DNA of 34,583 nucleotides from Thermoanaerobaculaceae bacterium (GTDB taxonomy: Bacteria; Acidobacteriota; Thermoanaerobaculia; Thermoanaerobaculales; Thermoanaerobaculaceae): NCBI GenBank assembly GCA_025456225.1, contig JALOLB010000011.1, positions 1 through 34,583 on the forward strand, given 5' to 3'. The notes under the pieces are model-generated. The model searched no databases. It saw only the letters and a list, made by a program, of their open reading frames with translations, and was not told where the DNA came from. The translations under genes and the position numbers were made by a program. Shown piece after piece: positions 15,192 through 23,343 of the stretch. Position 1 is the first letter of the stretch. Each line of letters begins with the position of its first letter.

Positions 15192-15397
15192 GTGCTCGCC
15201 TTCCCGCCCCAGCGCCGGCCTCCTGCCAGCCCGGGGCTGGTCTCGCATGCCCCTCCTTCCGCACGCCCGGAGAACACCCCTGCTCGGGCTGTCGCCGGTC
15301 CCATGACCAGAGGGTGCACAGGGGAAGCCGGCGCGGTCTGGCTTGCGCCGCGGCGGTGACCGTGCCAGGCTTGGTCCGGGTGTTCCGGGGAGGTGTC

Positions 15398-16036
15398 ATG
15401 GCGCACGAGGAGCTGCTGGCAGGATTGCGACAGGCCGTGCTGGACTGCGACGAGCCTCGGGCCGCCAGGCTGGCGCGGGAGGCCCTGGACACGGGCATGC
15501 CGGCCCTGCGGGCCATCGATGGCGGGCTCGTCCCGGGCATCCAGGAGGCCGGCCGGCTCTGGGACGAGGGCGAGTTCTTCCTGCCCGAGCTGGTGGGCGC
15601 CGCGGGGGCCATGAAGGCGGCCATGGCGGTGCTGCAGCCCGCGCTGGCCGGCGGAGGTTCCCGCGAGCTGGGGCGCATCGTCATCGGCACCGTGCAGGGG
15701 GACATCCACGACATCGGCAAGAGCCTGGTGGCGACGCTGCTCGCCGCCAACGGGTTCGCCGTGAGCGACGAGGGCGCCGACGTCCCGGTCGAGCGCTTCG
15801 TGACCCGCGCCCGGGAGCTCGACGCCGACCTCGTGTGCGCCTCGGCGCTGCTCACCACCACCATGGTCCAGCAGCGCACCCTCGTGGAGGCACTGCGGGC
15901 CGCGGGCCTGCGCGCCAGGGTCATGGTGGGAGGCGCGCCGGTCACCCCCGCATGGGCCGCCCAGATAGGCGCCGCCGGATTCGCCGACAACGCCGTGGCC
16001 GCCGTGGCCGTGGCCCGGGGGCTGGTGCGGTCATGA
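15398..16036 (+). CDS. Corrinoid (B12-binding) methyl-carrier protein
   Basis: This 212-residue protein has the two-part B12 module of MetH and methylamine corrinoid proteins. The first part is an N-terminal helical cap (about residues 1-85, with VPGIQEAGRLWDEGEFFLPEL). The second is a Rossmann-like cobalamin domain with D102-I-H104-D-I-G, where H104 is the lower axial cobalt ligand. SALLTTTM and VGGAPVTPAWA follow, as in MtbC/MtqC-type proteins. It would carry the methyl group as methyl-Co(III) between two methyltransferases. The start ATG 15398 has SD GGGGAGG. Its stop overlaps the ATG of the homocysteine methyltransferase (ATGA). The MttB-family and activator genes in the same operon define its likely donor and repair partners. 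Confidence 0.92.
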   Translation: MAHEELLAGLRQAVLDCDEPRAARLAREALDTGMPALRAIDGGLVPGIQEAGRLWDEGEFFLPELVGAAGAMKAAMAVLQPALAGGGSRELGRIVIGTVQGDIHDIGKSLVATLLAANGFAVSDEGADVPVERFVTRARELDADLVCASALLTTTMVQQRTLVEALRAAGLRARVMVGGAPVTPAWAAQIGAAGFADNAVAAVAVARGLVRS

Positions 16037-16917
16037 CAGCCGCGGAGCTCGGGGCCCGGATCGCGGCCGGCCCGCTGCTGCTCGACGGCGGCCTCGGAAG
16101 CCTGCTCATCGCCCAGGGCCTCGAGCCCGGGCGCTCGCCGGTGCACTGGAACCTGGAGCGACCCGAGGCCGTGCGTGACGCGGCCCGGCGCTACGCCCGG
16201 GCGGGCAGCGACGTCGTCCACACCAACACCTTCGGCGCCAGCCCGCCCAAGCTCGAGGCGGCCGGCCTGGCCGGGCGCTGCGCCGAGATCAACGCCGCCG
16301 CGGTGCGGCTCGCCCGCGAGGGCTTCGACGGCACACGTTGCATCGTGGCCGGCGACATCGGCCCCACCGGGCTGCACTTCCCACCCATGGGCACGGCCAC
16401 CCATCCCGAGCTGCTGGCCGTCGTCACCGAGCAGGCCGAAGCCCTCGCACGGGCCGGTGCGGACCTGCTCTCGATCGAGACAATGTACGACCTCCGGGAG
16501 GCCCTCGCGGCGCTGCAGGCCTGCCGCACCACGGGTCTGGCGGTGCTGACGTCCATGACCTTCGACCAGAAGAAGCGGGGCTTCTTCACGATCATGGGCG
16601 ACCCCCTGGTGCCGAGCCTCCAGGCGCTGGCCGCGGCCGGCGCCGACGCCGTGGGCATGAACTGCTCCGTCACCGCACCGGTGATGCTCGCCATGGTGCG
16701 CGAGGCCGCCCCTGCCGCCGGCGTTCCGCTCATTGCCCAGCCCAACGCCGGGCAGCCCCTGGCCACCCCGTCGGGCGTGGTCTACGACGCCGACCCCGCC
16801 GCCTTTGCATCCGACATGGCGGCGATGCTGCAGGCCGGGGCGCGGCTGGTGGGAGGCTGCTGCGGTACGGACGACGCCTTCATTGCCGCGGTCCGGGCCG
16901 CGATGGCCGGGCGATGA
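16033..16917 (+). CDS. Stand-alone homocysteine S-methyltransferase
   Basis: This 294-residue protein is a single S-methyl_trans barrel, equivalent to the N-terminal module of MetH. It starts LLLDGGLGSLL and has VVHTNTFGASPPKLE. It keeps all three zinc cysteines that bind homocysteine: C211 in GMNCSV and C276-C277 in GGCCGT. The enzyme would accept a methyl group onto homocysteine to give methionine. It has no folate or B12 domain, so the methyl donor must come from a partner, most simply the corrinoid protein encoded just upstream and translationally coupled (ATGA at 16033-16036). Its own stop overlaps the activator gene in the same way. Use of another donor such as S-methylmethionine or betaine is an alternative. 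Confidence 0.9.
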   Translation: MTAAELGARIAAGPLLLDGGLGSLLIAQGLEPGRSPVHWNLERPEAVRDAARRYARAGSDVVHTNTFGASPPKLEAAGLAGRCAEINAAAVRLAREGFDGTRCIVAGDIGPTGLHFPPMGTATHPELLAVVTEQAEALARAGADLLSIETMYDLREALAALQACRTTGLAVLTSMTFDQKKRGFFTIMGDPLVPSLQALAAAGADAVGMNCSVTAPVMLAMVREAAPAAGVPLIAQPNAGQPLATPSGVVYDADPAAFASDMAAMLQAGARLVGGCCGTDDAFIAAVRAAMAGR

Positions 16918-17567
16918 CCCTCTGGACAGGCCCACTCCAGGTGCAGGTCGCGCCGGACGAGGTGTGGCGCGCCCTCGGCTATCGCGCCGGAAGCGTGCCG
17001 TCCCGCCGCGTCGCCGACCTCCTGGCGAGCCTGTGGCCACGTGCCATCTCGCTCCTGCAGCCGCGGGGCGGCCTCCGGCTCGTCGACCTGGAGCAGGCCA
17101 ATGGCACAGGGATGCCGGCCCCGTCAGCCCCGACCGCGTTGGCCGTCTGCACGATCGGAGGGGAGCTGGAGGAGGCGTGCGCCGGGTCCCAGGCGGCTGG
17201 CGAGACCCTGCACGCCCTGCTGCTCGACAGCATCGGGTCGGCTGCCGCCGAGGCCGCCGCCGATGCGCTCAACGCCCTGGTCTGCGACGAGGCCTCGCGC
17301 CTCGGCCTGGCCACCGAGCCGCGGGAGAGCCCCGGCTACGGTGCGTGGGACATCGCCTGCCAGCCCCGCCTGCTGGAGCTTCTGCCGGCCGCGGAGCTGG
17401 GCGTGTCGCTGACCCCGGGCCTCATGATGCAGCCCCGCAAGTCGGTGAGCTTCGGCGTGCGCCTGACCGACCGGCCGGTACAGGCCGGCGGCCGCTGCGC
17501 CCGGTGCAACCTCACCGCGTGCCGGCGTCGCCGGCTCGATCCACCTTCGACACTGGAGACGGTATGA
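16914..17567 (+). CDS. Stand-alone MetH-type reactivation domain protein
   Basis: This 217-residue protein resembles the C-terminal AdoMet-binding activation region of B12-dependent methionine synthase (Met_synt_B12). It shows the late ELGVSLTPGLMMQPRKSVSFGV stretch, equivalent to the LTDGLMMDPEASVSAV region of the full MetH encoded downstream. In MetH this domain uses AdoMet and an electron to rescue cob(II)alamin. Here it is a separate protein with an added C-terminal cysteine motif, C195-x2-C198-x4-C203, that could bind a metal or an Fe-S cluster. In the operon it most likely reactivates the corrinoid protein, taking the place of the RamA-type ferredoxin activators of other methylamine systems. 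Both its ends overlap neighbouring genes by ATGA. Confidence 0.82.
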   Translation: MTLWTGPLQVQVAPDEVWRALGYRAGSVPSRRVADLLASLWPRAISLLQPRGGLRLVDLEQANGTGMPAPSAPTALAVCTIGGELEEACAGSQAAGETLHALLLDSIGSAAAEAAADALNALVCDEASRLGLATEPRESPGYGAWDIACQPRLLELLPAAELGVSLTPGLMMQPRKSVSFGVRLTDRPVQAGGRCARCNLTACRRRRLDPPSTLETV

Positions 17568-19030
17568 GCGTCCTTCGTCCTCGCGTCAGCGTGCTCACGC
17601 GTGAGCAGATCGAGGCTGTCGTGGCCGACGCCGTGCGCACCCTCGAGACGGTCGGCTTCTTCGTCGAAAACGGGCCGGCCCTGGAGCTACTGGGCGCGGC
17701 CGGGGTCCGCCTCGACGGCCAGCGCGCCCACCCCTCCGAGGGGCAGCTCCGGCACGCCCTGGCCACGGCGCCGCCGCGGATCGTCGTGTACGACCGCGAC
17801 GGCACGCCGGCCCTGGACCTGGGCGGTGACGCGGTGCACTTCGACCCCGGGTCGGCGGCCCTCCACGTCCTCGACCCGGTCACCCGCCGGCGGCGTTCCC
17901 CGACCACCCGCGACCTGGCGCACCTTGCCTGGGTCACCGAGGGTTGCCGCCACATCGCCGGAGGGTCGACGGCCCTGGTGCCGTCCGACGTGCCCGAGGC
18001 GCTGGGAGACCGCTGGCGGGTGCTGCTGGCGCTACTGCACGGCCGCAAGCCCATGGCGACCGGCACCTTCCAGAAGGACGGCTTCGCCGTCATGCACCGC
18101 CTGCTGGCAGCGGTCCGCGGCGGCGACGAAGCCCTGCGCCACAAGCCCCTCGCGATCTTCGACTGCTGCCCGACCCCGCCCCTCAAGTGGAGTGACCTCA
18201 CGTGCCAGGCGCTGCTCGACTGCGCCCGCACCGGCGTGCCCGCGGAGCTGGTGTCGATGCCGCTGGGAGGCATCACCTCGCCGGTGACGGTGCGGGAGAT
18301 GATCGTCCTCCACTGCGCCGAGAGCCTCTCGGGCGTGCTCATCCACCAGCTCGCCGGACCGGGCTCGCCGATCATCTGGGGCGGCTCCCCGGCATCCGTC
18401 GACATGCGCCACGGCACGACGCCGATGGGCGCCGTGGAGACCATGCTGGTCGACGTCGGGAACGCCCAGGTCGGCAAGCACCTGGGGGTTCCCACCCACG
18501 CCTACATGGGGATGTCCGACGCCAAGGGGCTCGACTTCCAGTGCGGCCTCGAGAGCGGCGTCGGCGCCCTGCTGGGCGCCCTGGCCGGTGTCAACCTCAT
18601 CGCCGGTCCCGGCATGCTCGACTTCGAGACCACCCAGAGCCTCGAGAAGCTGGTCCTGGACAACGAGGTGTGCGGCATGGCGCTGCGCGCCGTGCAGGGA
18701 GTGAGCGAAACCTCCGCCGGCGAGGCCGTCGACCTGCTACGGCAGGTGGTCGAGGTGGGCTCGTTCCTCGCCCACCCCCACACCCGCGCCCATTTCCGGC
18801 AGGAGCTCCTCATTCCCGGGCGCACGATCGACCGGGGCTCCTACGGCGACTGGGAGGCGGCCGGCGGACCGGATGCCTGGGCCTCCGCCCACGCCGAGGT
18901 GCAGCGCATCCTGGCCCGGGGCAACCCCGCTCCCCTCGACGAGTCACTCCAGGCGGAGCTGCTCGCCATCATGACCGCCGAGTGCGCACGGCTTGGCCTC
19001 CCCGGCCTCCCGGCCGACCCCCTCCCGTGA
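17564..19030 (+). CDS. MttB-family (non-pyrrolysine) corrinoid methyltransferase
   Basis: This 488-residue protein belongs to the trimethylamine methyltransferase (MttB) superfamily. Motifs are GMSDAKGLDFQCGLESG, ALAGVNLIAGPGMLDFE and SLEKLVLDNEVCGMALR. Members move a methyl group from a methylated amine to a cognate corrinoid protein. There is no in-frame TAG, so pyrrolysine is absent. It groups by that criterion with MtgB-, MtpB- and MtcB-type enzymes that use quaternary amines such as glycine betaine, proline betaine or carnitine. The actual substrate is not readable from sequence. It is the last gene of a four-gene operon, and its ATG overlaps the activator stop. A family A repeat follows five bases after its stop. 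Confidence 0.92.
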   Translation: MSVLRPRVSVLTREQIEAVVADAVRTLETVGFFVENGPALELLGAAGVRLDGQRAHPSEGQLRHALATAPPRIVVYDRDGTPALDLGGDAVHFDPGSAALHVLDPVTRRRRSPTTRDLAHLAWVTEGCRHIAGGSTALVPSDVPEALGDRWRVLLALLHGRKPMATGTFQKDGFAVMHRLLAAVRGGDEALRHKPLAIFDCCPTPPLKWSDLTCQALLDCARTGVPAELVSMPLGGITSPVTVREMIVLHCAESLSGVLIHQLAGPGSPIIWGGSPASVDMRHGTTPMGAVETMLVDVGNAQVGKHLGVPTHAYMGMSDAKGLDFQCGLESGVGALLGALAGVNLIAGPGMLDFETTQSLEKLVLDNEVCGMALRAVQGVSETSAGEAVDLLRQVVEVGSFLAHPHTRAHFRQELLIPGRTIDRGSYGDWEAAGGPDAWASAHAEVQRILARGNPAPLDESLQAELLAIMTAECARLGLPGLPADPLP

Positions 19031-19035
19031 TACCG

Positions 19036-19085
19036 GCATGGGGTCCGGGGTCCGGGGTCCGGGGTCCGTCCCCAGCCACCCGGGG
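19036..19085 (+). repeat. Family A repeat, single forward copy
   Basis: Four GGGGTCCGGGGTCCGG-type units just after the MttB-family stop are followed by GTCCCCAGCCACCCGGGG. It is a single unpaired copy at a 3' end, like those after serC and AOR. Confidence 0.75.
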
Positions 19086-19113
19086 GCTTCTGACCTCCGG
19101 GCGAGCGGGGGAT

Positions 19114-19182
19114 CTTGAGCCTTGAGCCTTGAGCCTGGGTGGGCGGGGGAGCCGAGGCCCGAGGTCTGAGGCCTGAGGCCTT
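19114..19182. repeat. Family B repeat, copy 1
   Basis: Three CTTGAGC-type units (19114-19135) are followed by GCCTGGGTGGGCGGGGGAGC and GAGGCCCGAGGTCTGAGGCC (ending about 19174). The second part recurs at 25289-25340, so this is a second dispersed family with a period near 8 in its GAGGCCT block. Confidence 0.6.
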
Positions 19183-19187
19183 CCCCC

Positions 19188-19220
19188 TTGACATCGTTTT
19201 CCCGGCTTGTGTTGTAGATT
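19188..19220 (+). promoter_or_regulatory. Probable promoter of metH
   Basis: A perfect -35 box TTGACA (19188-19193) is followed by GTTGTAGATT (19211-19220). TGTAGA gives a 19-base spacer and TAGATT a 21-base one. The ATG lies only seven bases after the last of these and has no SD, so the metH transcript may be leaderless. No cobalamin or SAM riboswitch is seen between 19031 and 19226. Confidence 0.5.
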
Positions 19221-19226
19221 GGGCGC

Positions 19227-22200
19227 ATGGGTGGTGAGACCTCCCGCGCGGCGCTGCTGCGGTCGATGCTCGGCGAGCGCATCCTGGTGCTGGACGGCGC
19301 CACGGGCACGGCGCTCGCGGACCACGGCCTCTGGGCGGCCGACTACGGCGGCGAGGAGTACCTGGGCTGCCACGAGGCGCTGCTGCTACACCGCCCGGAC
19401 GTCATCCTCGACCTGCACCGGGCCTACCTGGCTGCGGGCGCCGACATCCTGAAGACCGACTCCTTCGGGGCGTCGCCGGTGGTGCTGGCGGAGTACGGCC
19501 TCGCCGAGCACACCGGCCAGATCAACACCATGGCCGCCGCCCTCGCCCGGCGGGTCGCCGCGACGGCCGAGGCCACCGACGGCCGGCCCCGCTTCGTCGC
19601 CGGGTCCATCGGGCCGACGACACGGTCTCTGACGTTGACGGGAGGCATCACCTTCTCCGAGCTGGTGGCGGGCTACCGGCTCCAGGTGGAGGGGCTGGCC
19701 CAGGGTGGCGCCGACGTCCTGCTGGTCGAGACCGTCCAGGACGCCCTCAACCTCAAGGCCGCCCTCATCGCCTGCCGCGAGGGCGCGCCGGGGCTGCCGG
19801 TCGCGGTGTCCGCCACCATGGAGCCCTCGGGGACAACCCTGGGCGGCCAGTCCATCGAGGCGATCGCCGCGATCGCCGAGCCCTGGGCCCCGCTCTGGCT
19901 GGGGATCAACTGCTCCACCGGCCCAGGGCCCATGACCGAGCACGTGCGGGCGCTCGCCGCGATCGCGCCCTGCTTCGTGGCCGTCTGCCCGAACGCCGGT
20001 CTCCCCGACCCCGAGGGCCGCTACCACGAGACCCCCGAGGAGTTCGCTCGCGCCCTGGCGCGCTTTGCCGCCGAGGGGTGGGTCAACCTCCTGGGTGGCT
20101 GCTGCGGAACCGCCGGGGCGCACGTCCGGGCGCTGCGCGGGGTCGCCGATTCCCACCCCCCCAGACCGCCCGCGAGCGCTATCCCACCCAGGCTGGCCGG
20201 GGGCGAGGCGGTGGAGATCATCCAGGCTCCGGCGCCGCTTCTCGTCGGCGAGCGCACGAACGCGCTCGGGTCCCGCAAGTTCCGCGAGCTGGCGCGAGCC
20301 GGACGTTTCGCCGAGGCGGCCGAGATCGGCCGGCGCCAGGTCCGCGGCGGCGCGCAGGTCCTTGACGTCTGCCTGGCCGACCCCGAGGCCGACGAGGCAA
20401 CCCTGATGGAGGGCGCGGTGCTGGCGCTGCGCCGCGCGGTGCGGGTGCCGCTGATGATCGACTCCACCGACCCGGCGGTGATCGCCCGCGCCCTCGAGCT
20501 GATCCCCGGGAGGCCGGTCATCAACTCGGTGAACCTCGAGGACGGCGGGGCACGGATGGAGGAGGTCGCCGCGCTGGCACGGCGCTTCGGCGCGGCGGTG
20601 GTGGCGGGGTGCATCGACGAGCACCCCACCGAGGGCATGGCCCGCACCGCCGGGCGCAAGCTCGAGGTGGCGGCCCGCCTGCTCGACCGGCTGCAGGCCT
20701 GCGGGCTGCGACGGCAGGACGTGCTCCTGGACGCGCTCGTGTTCCCCGCCGCCAGCGGCGACGCCCGCTTCGCCGGGGCGGCGGCCCAGACGACCGAGGG
20801 CGTACGCCGCATCAAGGAACGGTTGCCAGGAGCGCTGACCCTGCTGGGCGTCTCCAACGTCTCCTTCGGCCTGCCACCCGCAGGCCGGGAGGTCCTCAAC
20901 GCGGTCTTCCTCCACCGTTGCGTGGAGGCAGGGCTCGACGCTGCGATCGTCAACACCGAGCAGCTCGTGCGCTTCCCCGCCATCCCGCCCGACGAGGTGG
21001 CGCTGGCCGACGCGGTGCTGCTCGAGGGCCACCGCGAGGCCATCGACGACTTTGCGGCCCGCTATCGTGCCGCCCGGCCGGCCAGGGAGGTTGATGACGC
21101 GGGGCTCCCAGCGGAGGAGCGGCTGCGCCGCATGGTCGTGGAGGGCCGCCGCAGCGGCCTGGAGGCTTGCCTCGACGAGCTGGTGACCCGGCACGACCCC
21201 CTGGCCATCATCAACGGCCCGCTGCTCGCCGGCATGGACGAGGTCGGGCGGCTGTTCGGGTCGGGCCAGCTCATCGTGGCCGAGGTGCTCGTGTCGGCGG
21301 AGGTCATGCAGACCGCCGTCGACTGGCTGAGCCCTCATTTGCACGGCGAGGCCACCACCGGCCGCGGCTCGCTCCTGCTCGCGACCGTGCGCGGCGACGT
21401 GCACGACATCGGCAAGAGCCTGGTCAACATCATCTTCTCGGCGAACGGCTACCGCGTCGTCGACCTCGGCGTGCAGTGCCCCTCCGACCGCCTCATCGCC
21501 GCCTGGCAGGAGCACCGGACGGACCTCATTGGCCTTTCGGGCCTGCTGGTGCGCTCGGCTCACCAGATGGCGGCTACGGCCGCGGACCTCACTGCGGCGG
21601 GGATCACGGTTCCGCTCCTCGTGGGTGGCGCCGCGCTCTCCGGCGCGTTCACCCGCGACCGCATCGCCCCGGTCCACGCCGGCGAGGTGCGCTACGCCCC
21701 GGACGCCATGGCCGGCCTCGCCCTCGCAAATGATCTTCTCCATCCTGCTGGGGGTCGGGGGCCGGGGTCCGGGGTCCGGGGTCCGTCCCACCCGCCCGGG
21801 CAGAGCCTGGGGGGCGGAAGCGGACAGAGCGGGTCCCACGGTGATGCGGGGGATTGGGATCCGGGGTCCGGGGTCCGGGGTCCGTCCCACCCGCCCGGGC
21901 AGAGCCTGGGGGTCGGGAGCGGTGCTGCGGGGTCGGCAGGCGCTGAGGGGGACCGGGGTCCGGGGTCCGGGGTCCGGGGTCCGTCCCATCCGCCCGGGCA
22001 GAGTCAGGATGGCGGGAACAGAATGTCAGGGGTCATGCTGGCCGAGATTCTACCCGGAACCCGGACCCCCGACCCCGGACCCCAATCCTCACCTGGATCG
22101 CCCCGTGCAGGCAGCTTCCCCGGACCCCGGACCCCGGACCCCGGACCCCAACCCACTGGACAAACCTCGGACTCCCCAGCGGTGCTCCCGCCCCCCGGGC

Positions 22201-22985
22201 TCCCTCCCCCTCCTCCCGATCTGACCCGGCACGTTCTCGCCGAGCTGCCGATGGACGACGTCTTCGCGCACCTGAACTGGCAGATGCTCCTCGGCAAGCA
22301 CCTGGGGCTGCGGGGCATCGTGCGGAAGCTCCTGGAGGTGCATGACGTGCGGGCCGAGGAGGTGGCAGGGCGGGTGGCGGCGCTGCAGGACGCGGCAGTG
22401 GCGCGGGGATGGATCCGGCCGGCGGCGGTCTACCAGTTCTTCCGCGCCATCGGCCGGGGCGAGGACGTGGTCCTCCTCGACTCTCACGGACAGGAGCTCG
22501 CCGCCCTGCCCTATGCCCGCCAGCAGAGGCCTCCTCACGCCTGCGCCGCCGACTGGGTGTCACCCCACCTCGCGGACCACGACGCGGTGGCGCTGCTGGT
22601 CACCACCGCCGGGCTGGGCGTGCGCGAGCGTGCGGCCGACCTCCAGCGCGACCGCCGCTTTGCCGACGCCATCGCCCTGCAGGCCCTGGCCATCGAGACC
22701 GCGGAGGCGGCCGCCGAGTGGCTGCACCGGCGACTGCGCACTCTCTGGGGTTTTCCCGACCCCCCCGAGATGACCATGGAGGAACGCTTCCGTGCGGCCT
22801 ACCGCGGCATCCGGCTGTCGTTCGGCTACCCGGCCTGCCCCGACCTGGAGCCCCAGGCCGACCTCTTCCGCCTGCTCCACCCCGAGAGCATCGGCGTCCG
22901 CCTCACGGACGGCCTGATGATGGACCCCGAGGCCTCGGTCTCCGCCGTCGTCTTCCACCACCCCGACGGCAGGTACCTCTCGTGA
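19227..22985 (+). CDS. metH: Cobalamin-dependent methionine synthase with a repeat-encoded linker
   Basis: MetH transfers a methyl group from 5-methyl-THF through cobalamin to homocysteine. All five regions are present in the 1252 residues. The homocysteine barrel is 1-315, with zinc ligands C229, C292 and C293. The pterin-binding barrel is about 330-600 (LLVGERTNALGSRKF). The B12 cap is about 615-705. The B12 domain is about 708-840, with D724-V-H726-D-I-G. The AdoMet activation domain is about 996-1252 (RLSFGYPACPDLE, LTDGLMMDPEASVS). Residues about 842-995 are an extra linker rich in Gly, Pro and Ser, translated from a family A repeat array (21748-22216). Without it the protein would be about 1,100 residues, which is usual for compact MetH proteins. 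No SD precedes the ATG at 19227. Confidence 0.93.
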   Translation: MGGETSRAALLRSMLGERILVLDGATGTALADHGLWAADYGGEEYLGCHEALLLHRPDVILDLHRAYLAAGADILKTDSFGASPVVLAEYGLAEHTGQINTMAAALARRVAATAEATDGRPRFVAGSIGPTTRSLTLTGGITFSELVAGYRLQVEGLAQGGADVLLVETVQDALNLKAALIACREGAPGLPVAVSATMEPSGTTLGGQSIEAIAAIAEPWAPLWLGINCSTGPGPMTEHVRALAAIAPCFVAVCPNAGLPDPEGRYHETPEEFARALARFAAEGWVNLLGGCCGTAGAHVRALRGVADSHPPRPPASAIPPRLAGGEAVEIIQAPAPLLVGERTNALGSRKFRELARAGRFAEAAEIGRRQVRGGAQVLDVCLADPEADEATLMEGAVLALRRAVRVPLMIDSTDPAVIARALELIPGRPVINSVNLEDGGARMEEVAALARRFGAAVVAGCIDEHPTEGMARTAGRKLEVAARLLDRLQACGLRRQDVLLDALVFPAASGDARFAGAAAQTTEGVRRIKERLPGALTLLGVSNVSFGLPPAGREVLNAVFLHRCVEAGLDAAIVNTEQLVRFPAIPPDEVALADAVLLEGHREAIDDFAARYRAARPAREVDDAGLPAEERLRRMVVEGRRSGLEACLDELVTRHDPLAIINGPLLAGMDEVGRLFGSGQLIVAEVLVSAEVMQTAVDWLSPHLHGEATTGRGSLLLATVRGDVHDIGKSLVNIIFSANGYRVVDLGVQCPSDRLIAAWQEHRTDLIGLSGLLVRSAHQMAATAADLTAAGITVPLLVGGAALSGAFTRDRIAPVHAGEVRYAPDAMAGLALANDLLHPAGGRGPGSGVRGPSHPPGQSLGGGSGQSGSHGDAGDWDPGSGVRGPSHPPGQSLGVGSGAAGSAGAEGDRGPGSGVRGPSHPPGQSQDGGNRMSGVMLAEILPGTRTPDPGPQSSPGSPRAGSFPGPRTPDPGPQPTGQTSDSPAVLPPPGLPPPPPDLTRHVLAELPMDDVFAHLNWQMLLGKHLGLRGIVRKLLEVHDVRAEEVAGRVAALQDAAVARGWIRPAAVYQFFRAIGRGEDVVLLDSHGQELAALPYARQQRPPHACAADWVSPHLADHDAVALLVTTAGLGVRERAADLQRDRRFADAIALQALAIETAEAAAEWLHRRLRTLWGFPDPPEMTMEERFRAAYRGIRLSFGYPACPDLEPQADLFRLLHPESIGVRLTDGLMMDPEASVSAVVFHHPDGRYLS
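21748..22216. repeat. Family A repeat array inside metH, in frame
   Basis: Three forward units share CCGTCCCA at 21783, 21882 and 21981, an exact period of 99 bases. They encode 33-residue repeats beginning PGSGVRGPSHPPGQS. Reverse-orientation units follow (22061-22200), encoding RTPDPGPQ twice. The array has the same forward/reverse layout as the intergenic arrays at 3179-3600 and 22996-23330. It lies between the B12 and activation domains of MetH and contains no stop codon in the metH frame. Confidence 0.9.
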
Positions 22986-22995
22986 TTCGCTTGTC

Positions 22996-23330
22996 TGAGG
23001 GTTGGGATCCGGGGTCCGGGGTCCGGGGAAGACCAAGGAGTCGGGAAGGCGTTGTGGGTCGCCGACTTGACCGAGGGGTTGGGGTCCGGGGTCCGGGGTC
23101 CGGGGTCCGGGGGAGCCAAGAGGGTTGGCGGCGCGCCGGGTGGCGCTTGTCCATCCGTTGGGCGGGCCGTGGGGCTCACTGGGTTCTCCGCACCTCCGTT
23201 CTCGTTCGAAGCTGGCAGTCACCAGGATGGCCTCTTGCTTCTCCCCGGACCCCGGACCCCGGACCCCGGACCCCAATCCCCCGCTCAGCTCACCGGCCCG
23301 GACGGGTCACTCCCGACCCCCAGACTCAGG
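22996..23330. repeat. Family A repeat array between metH and the Hcy-MTHFR gene
   Basis: It fills the 358-base gap after metH. Forward units begin GTTGGG at 23001 and 23078 (period 77), and the second carries four GGGGTCC units. Reverse units lie at 23243-23280 (CCCGGACCCCGGACCCC), followed by CTCCCGACCCCCAGACTC up to 23328. The arms are about 130 bases apart. No separate gene is credible in it; the SD of the next gene (GGGAGGAG) follows at once. Confidence 0.85.
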
Positions 23331-23343
23331 GCGGGAGGAGGCC

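Noticed and set aside
17564-19030. Pyrrolysine-dependent trimethylamine methyltransferase
   Set aside because: There is no in-frame TAG in the gene, so it belongs with the non-pyrrolysine members.
19031-19226. Cobalamin or SAM riboswitch upstream of metH
   Set aside because: The gap is filled by family A and B repeats and a promoter. No B12-box or SAM-box pattern was recognised, and the transcript may be leaderless.
19386-21989. An 867-codon minus-strand open frame opposite metH
   Set aside because: It is a shadow of metH and begins in translated repeat sequence.
22996-23343. An N-terminal extension of the Hcy-MTHFR fusion into the repeat array
   Set aside because: The frame is open, but a strong SD (GGGAGGAG) and the domain start fit GTG 23344.
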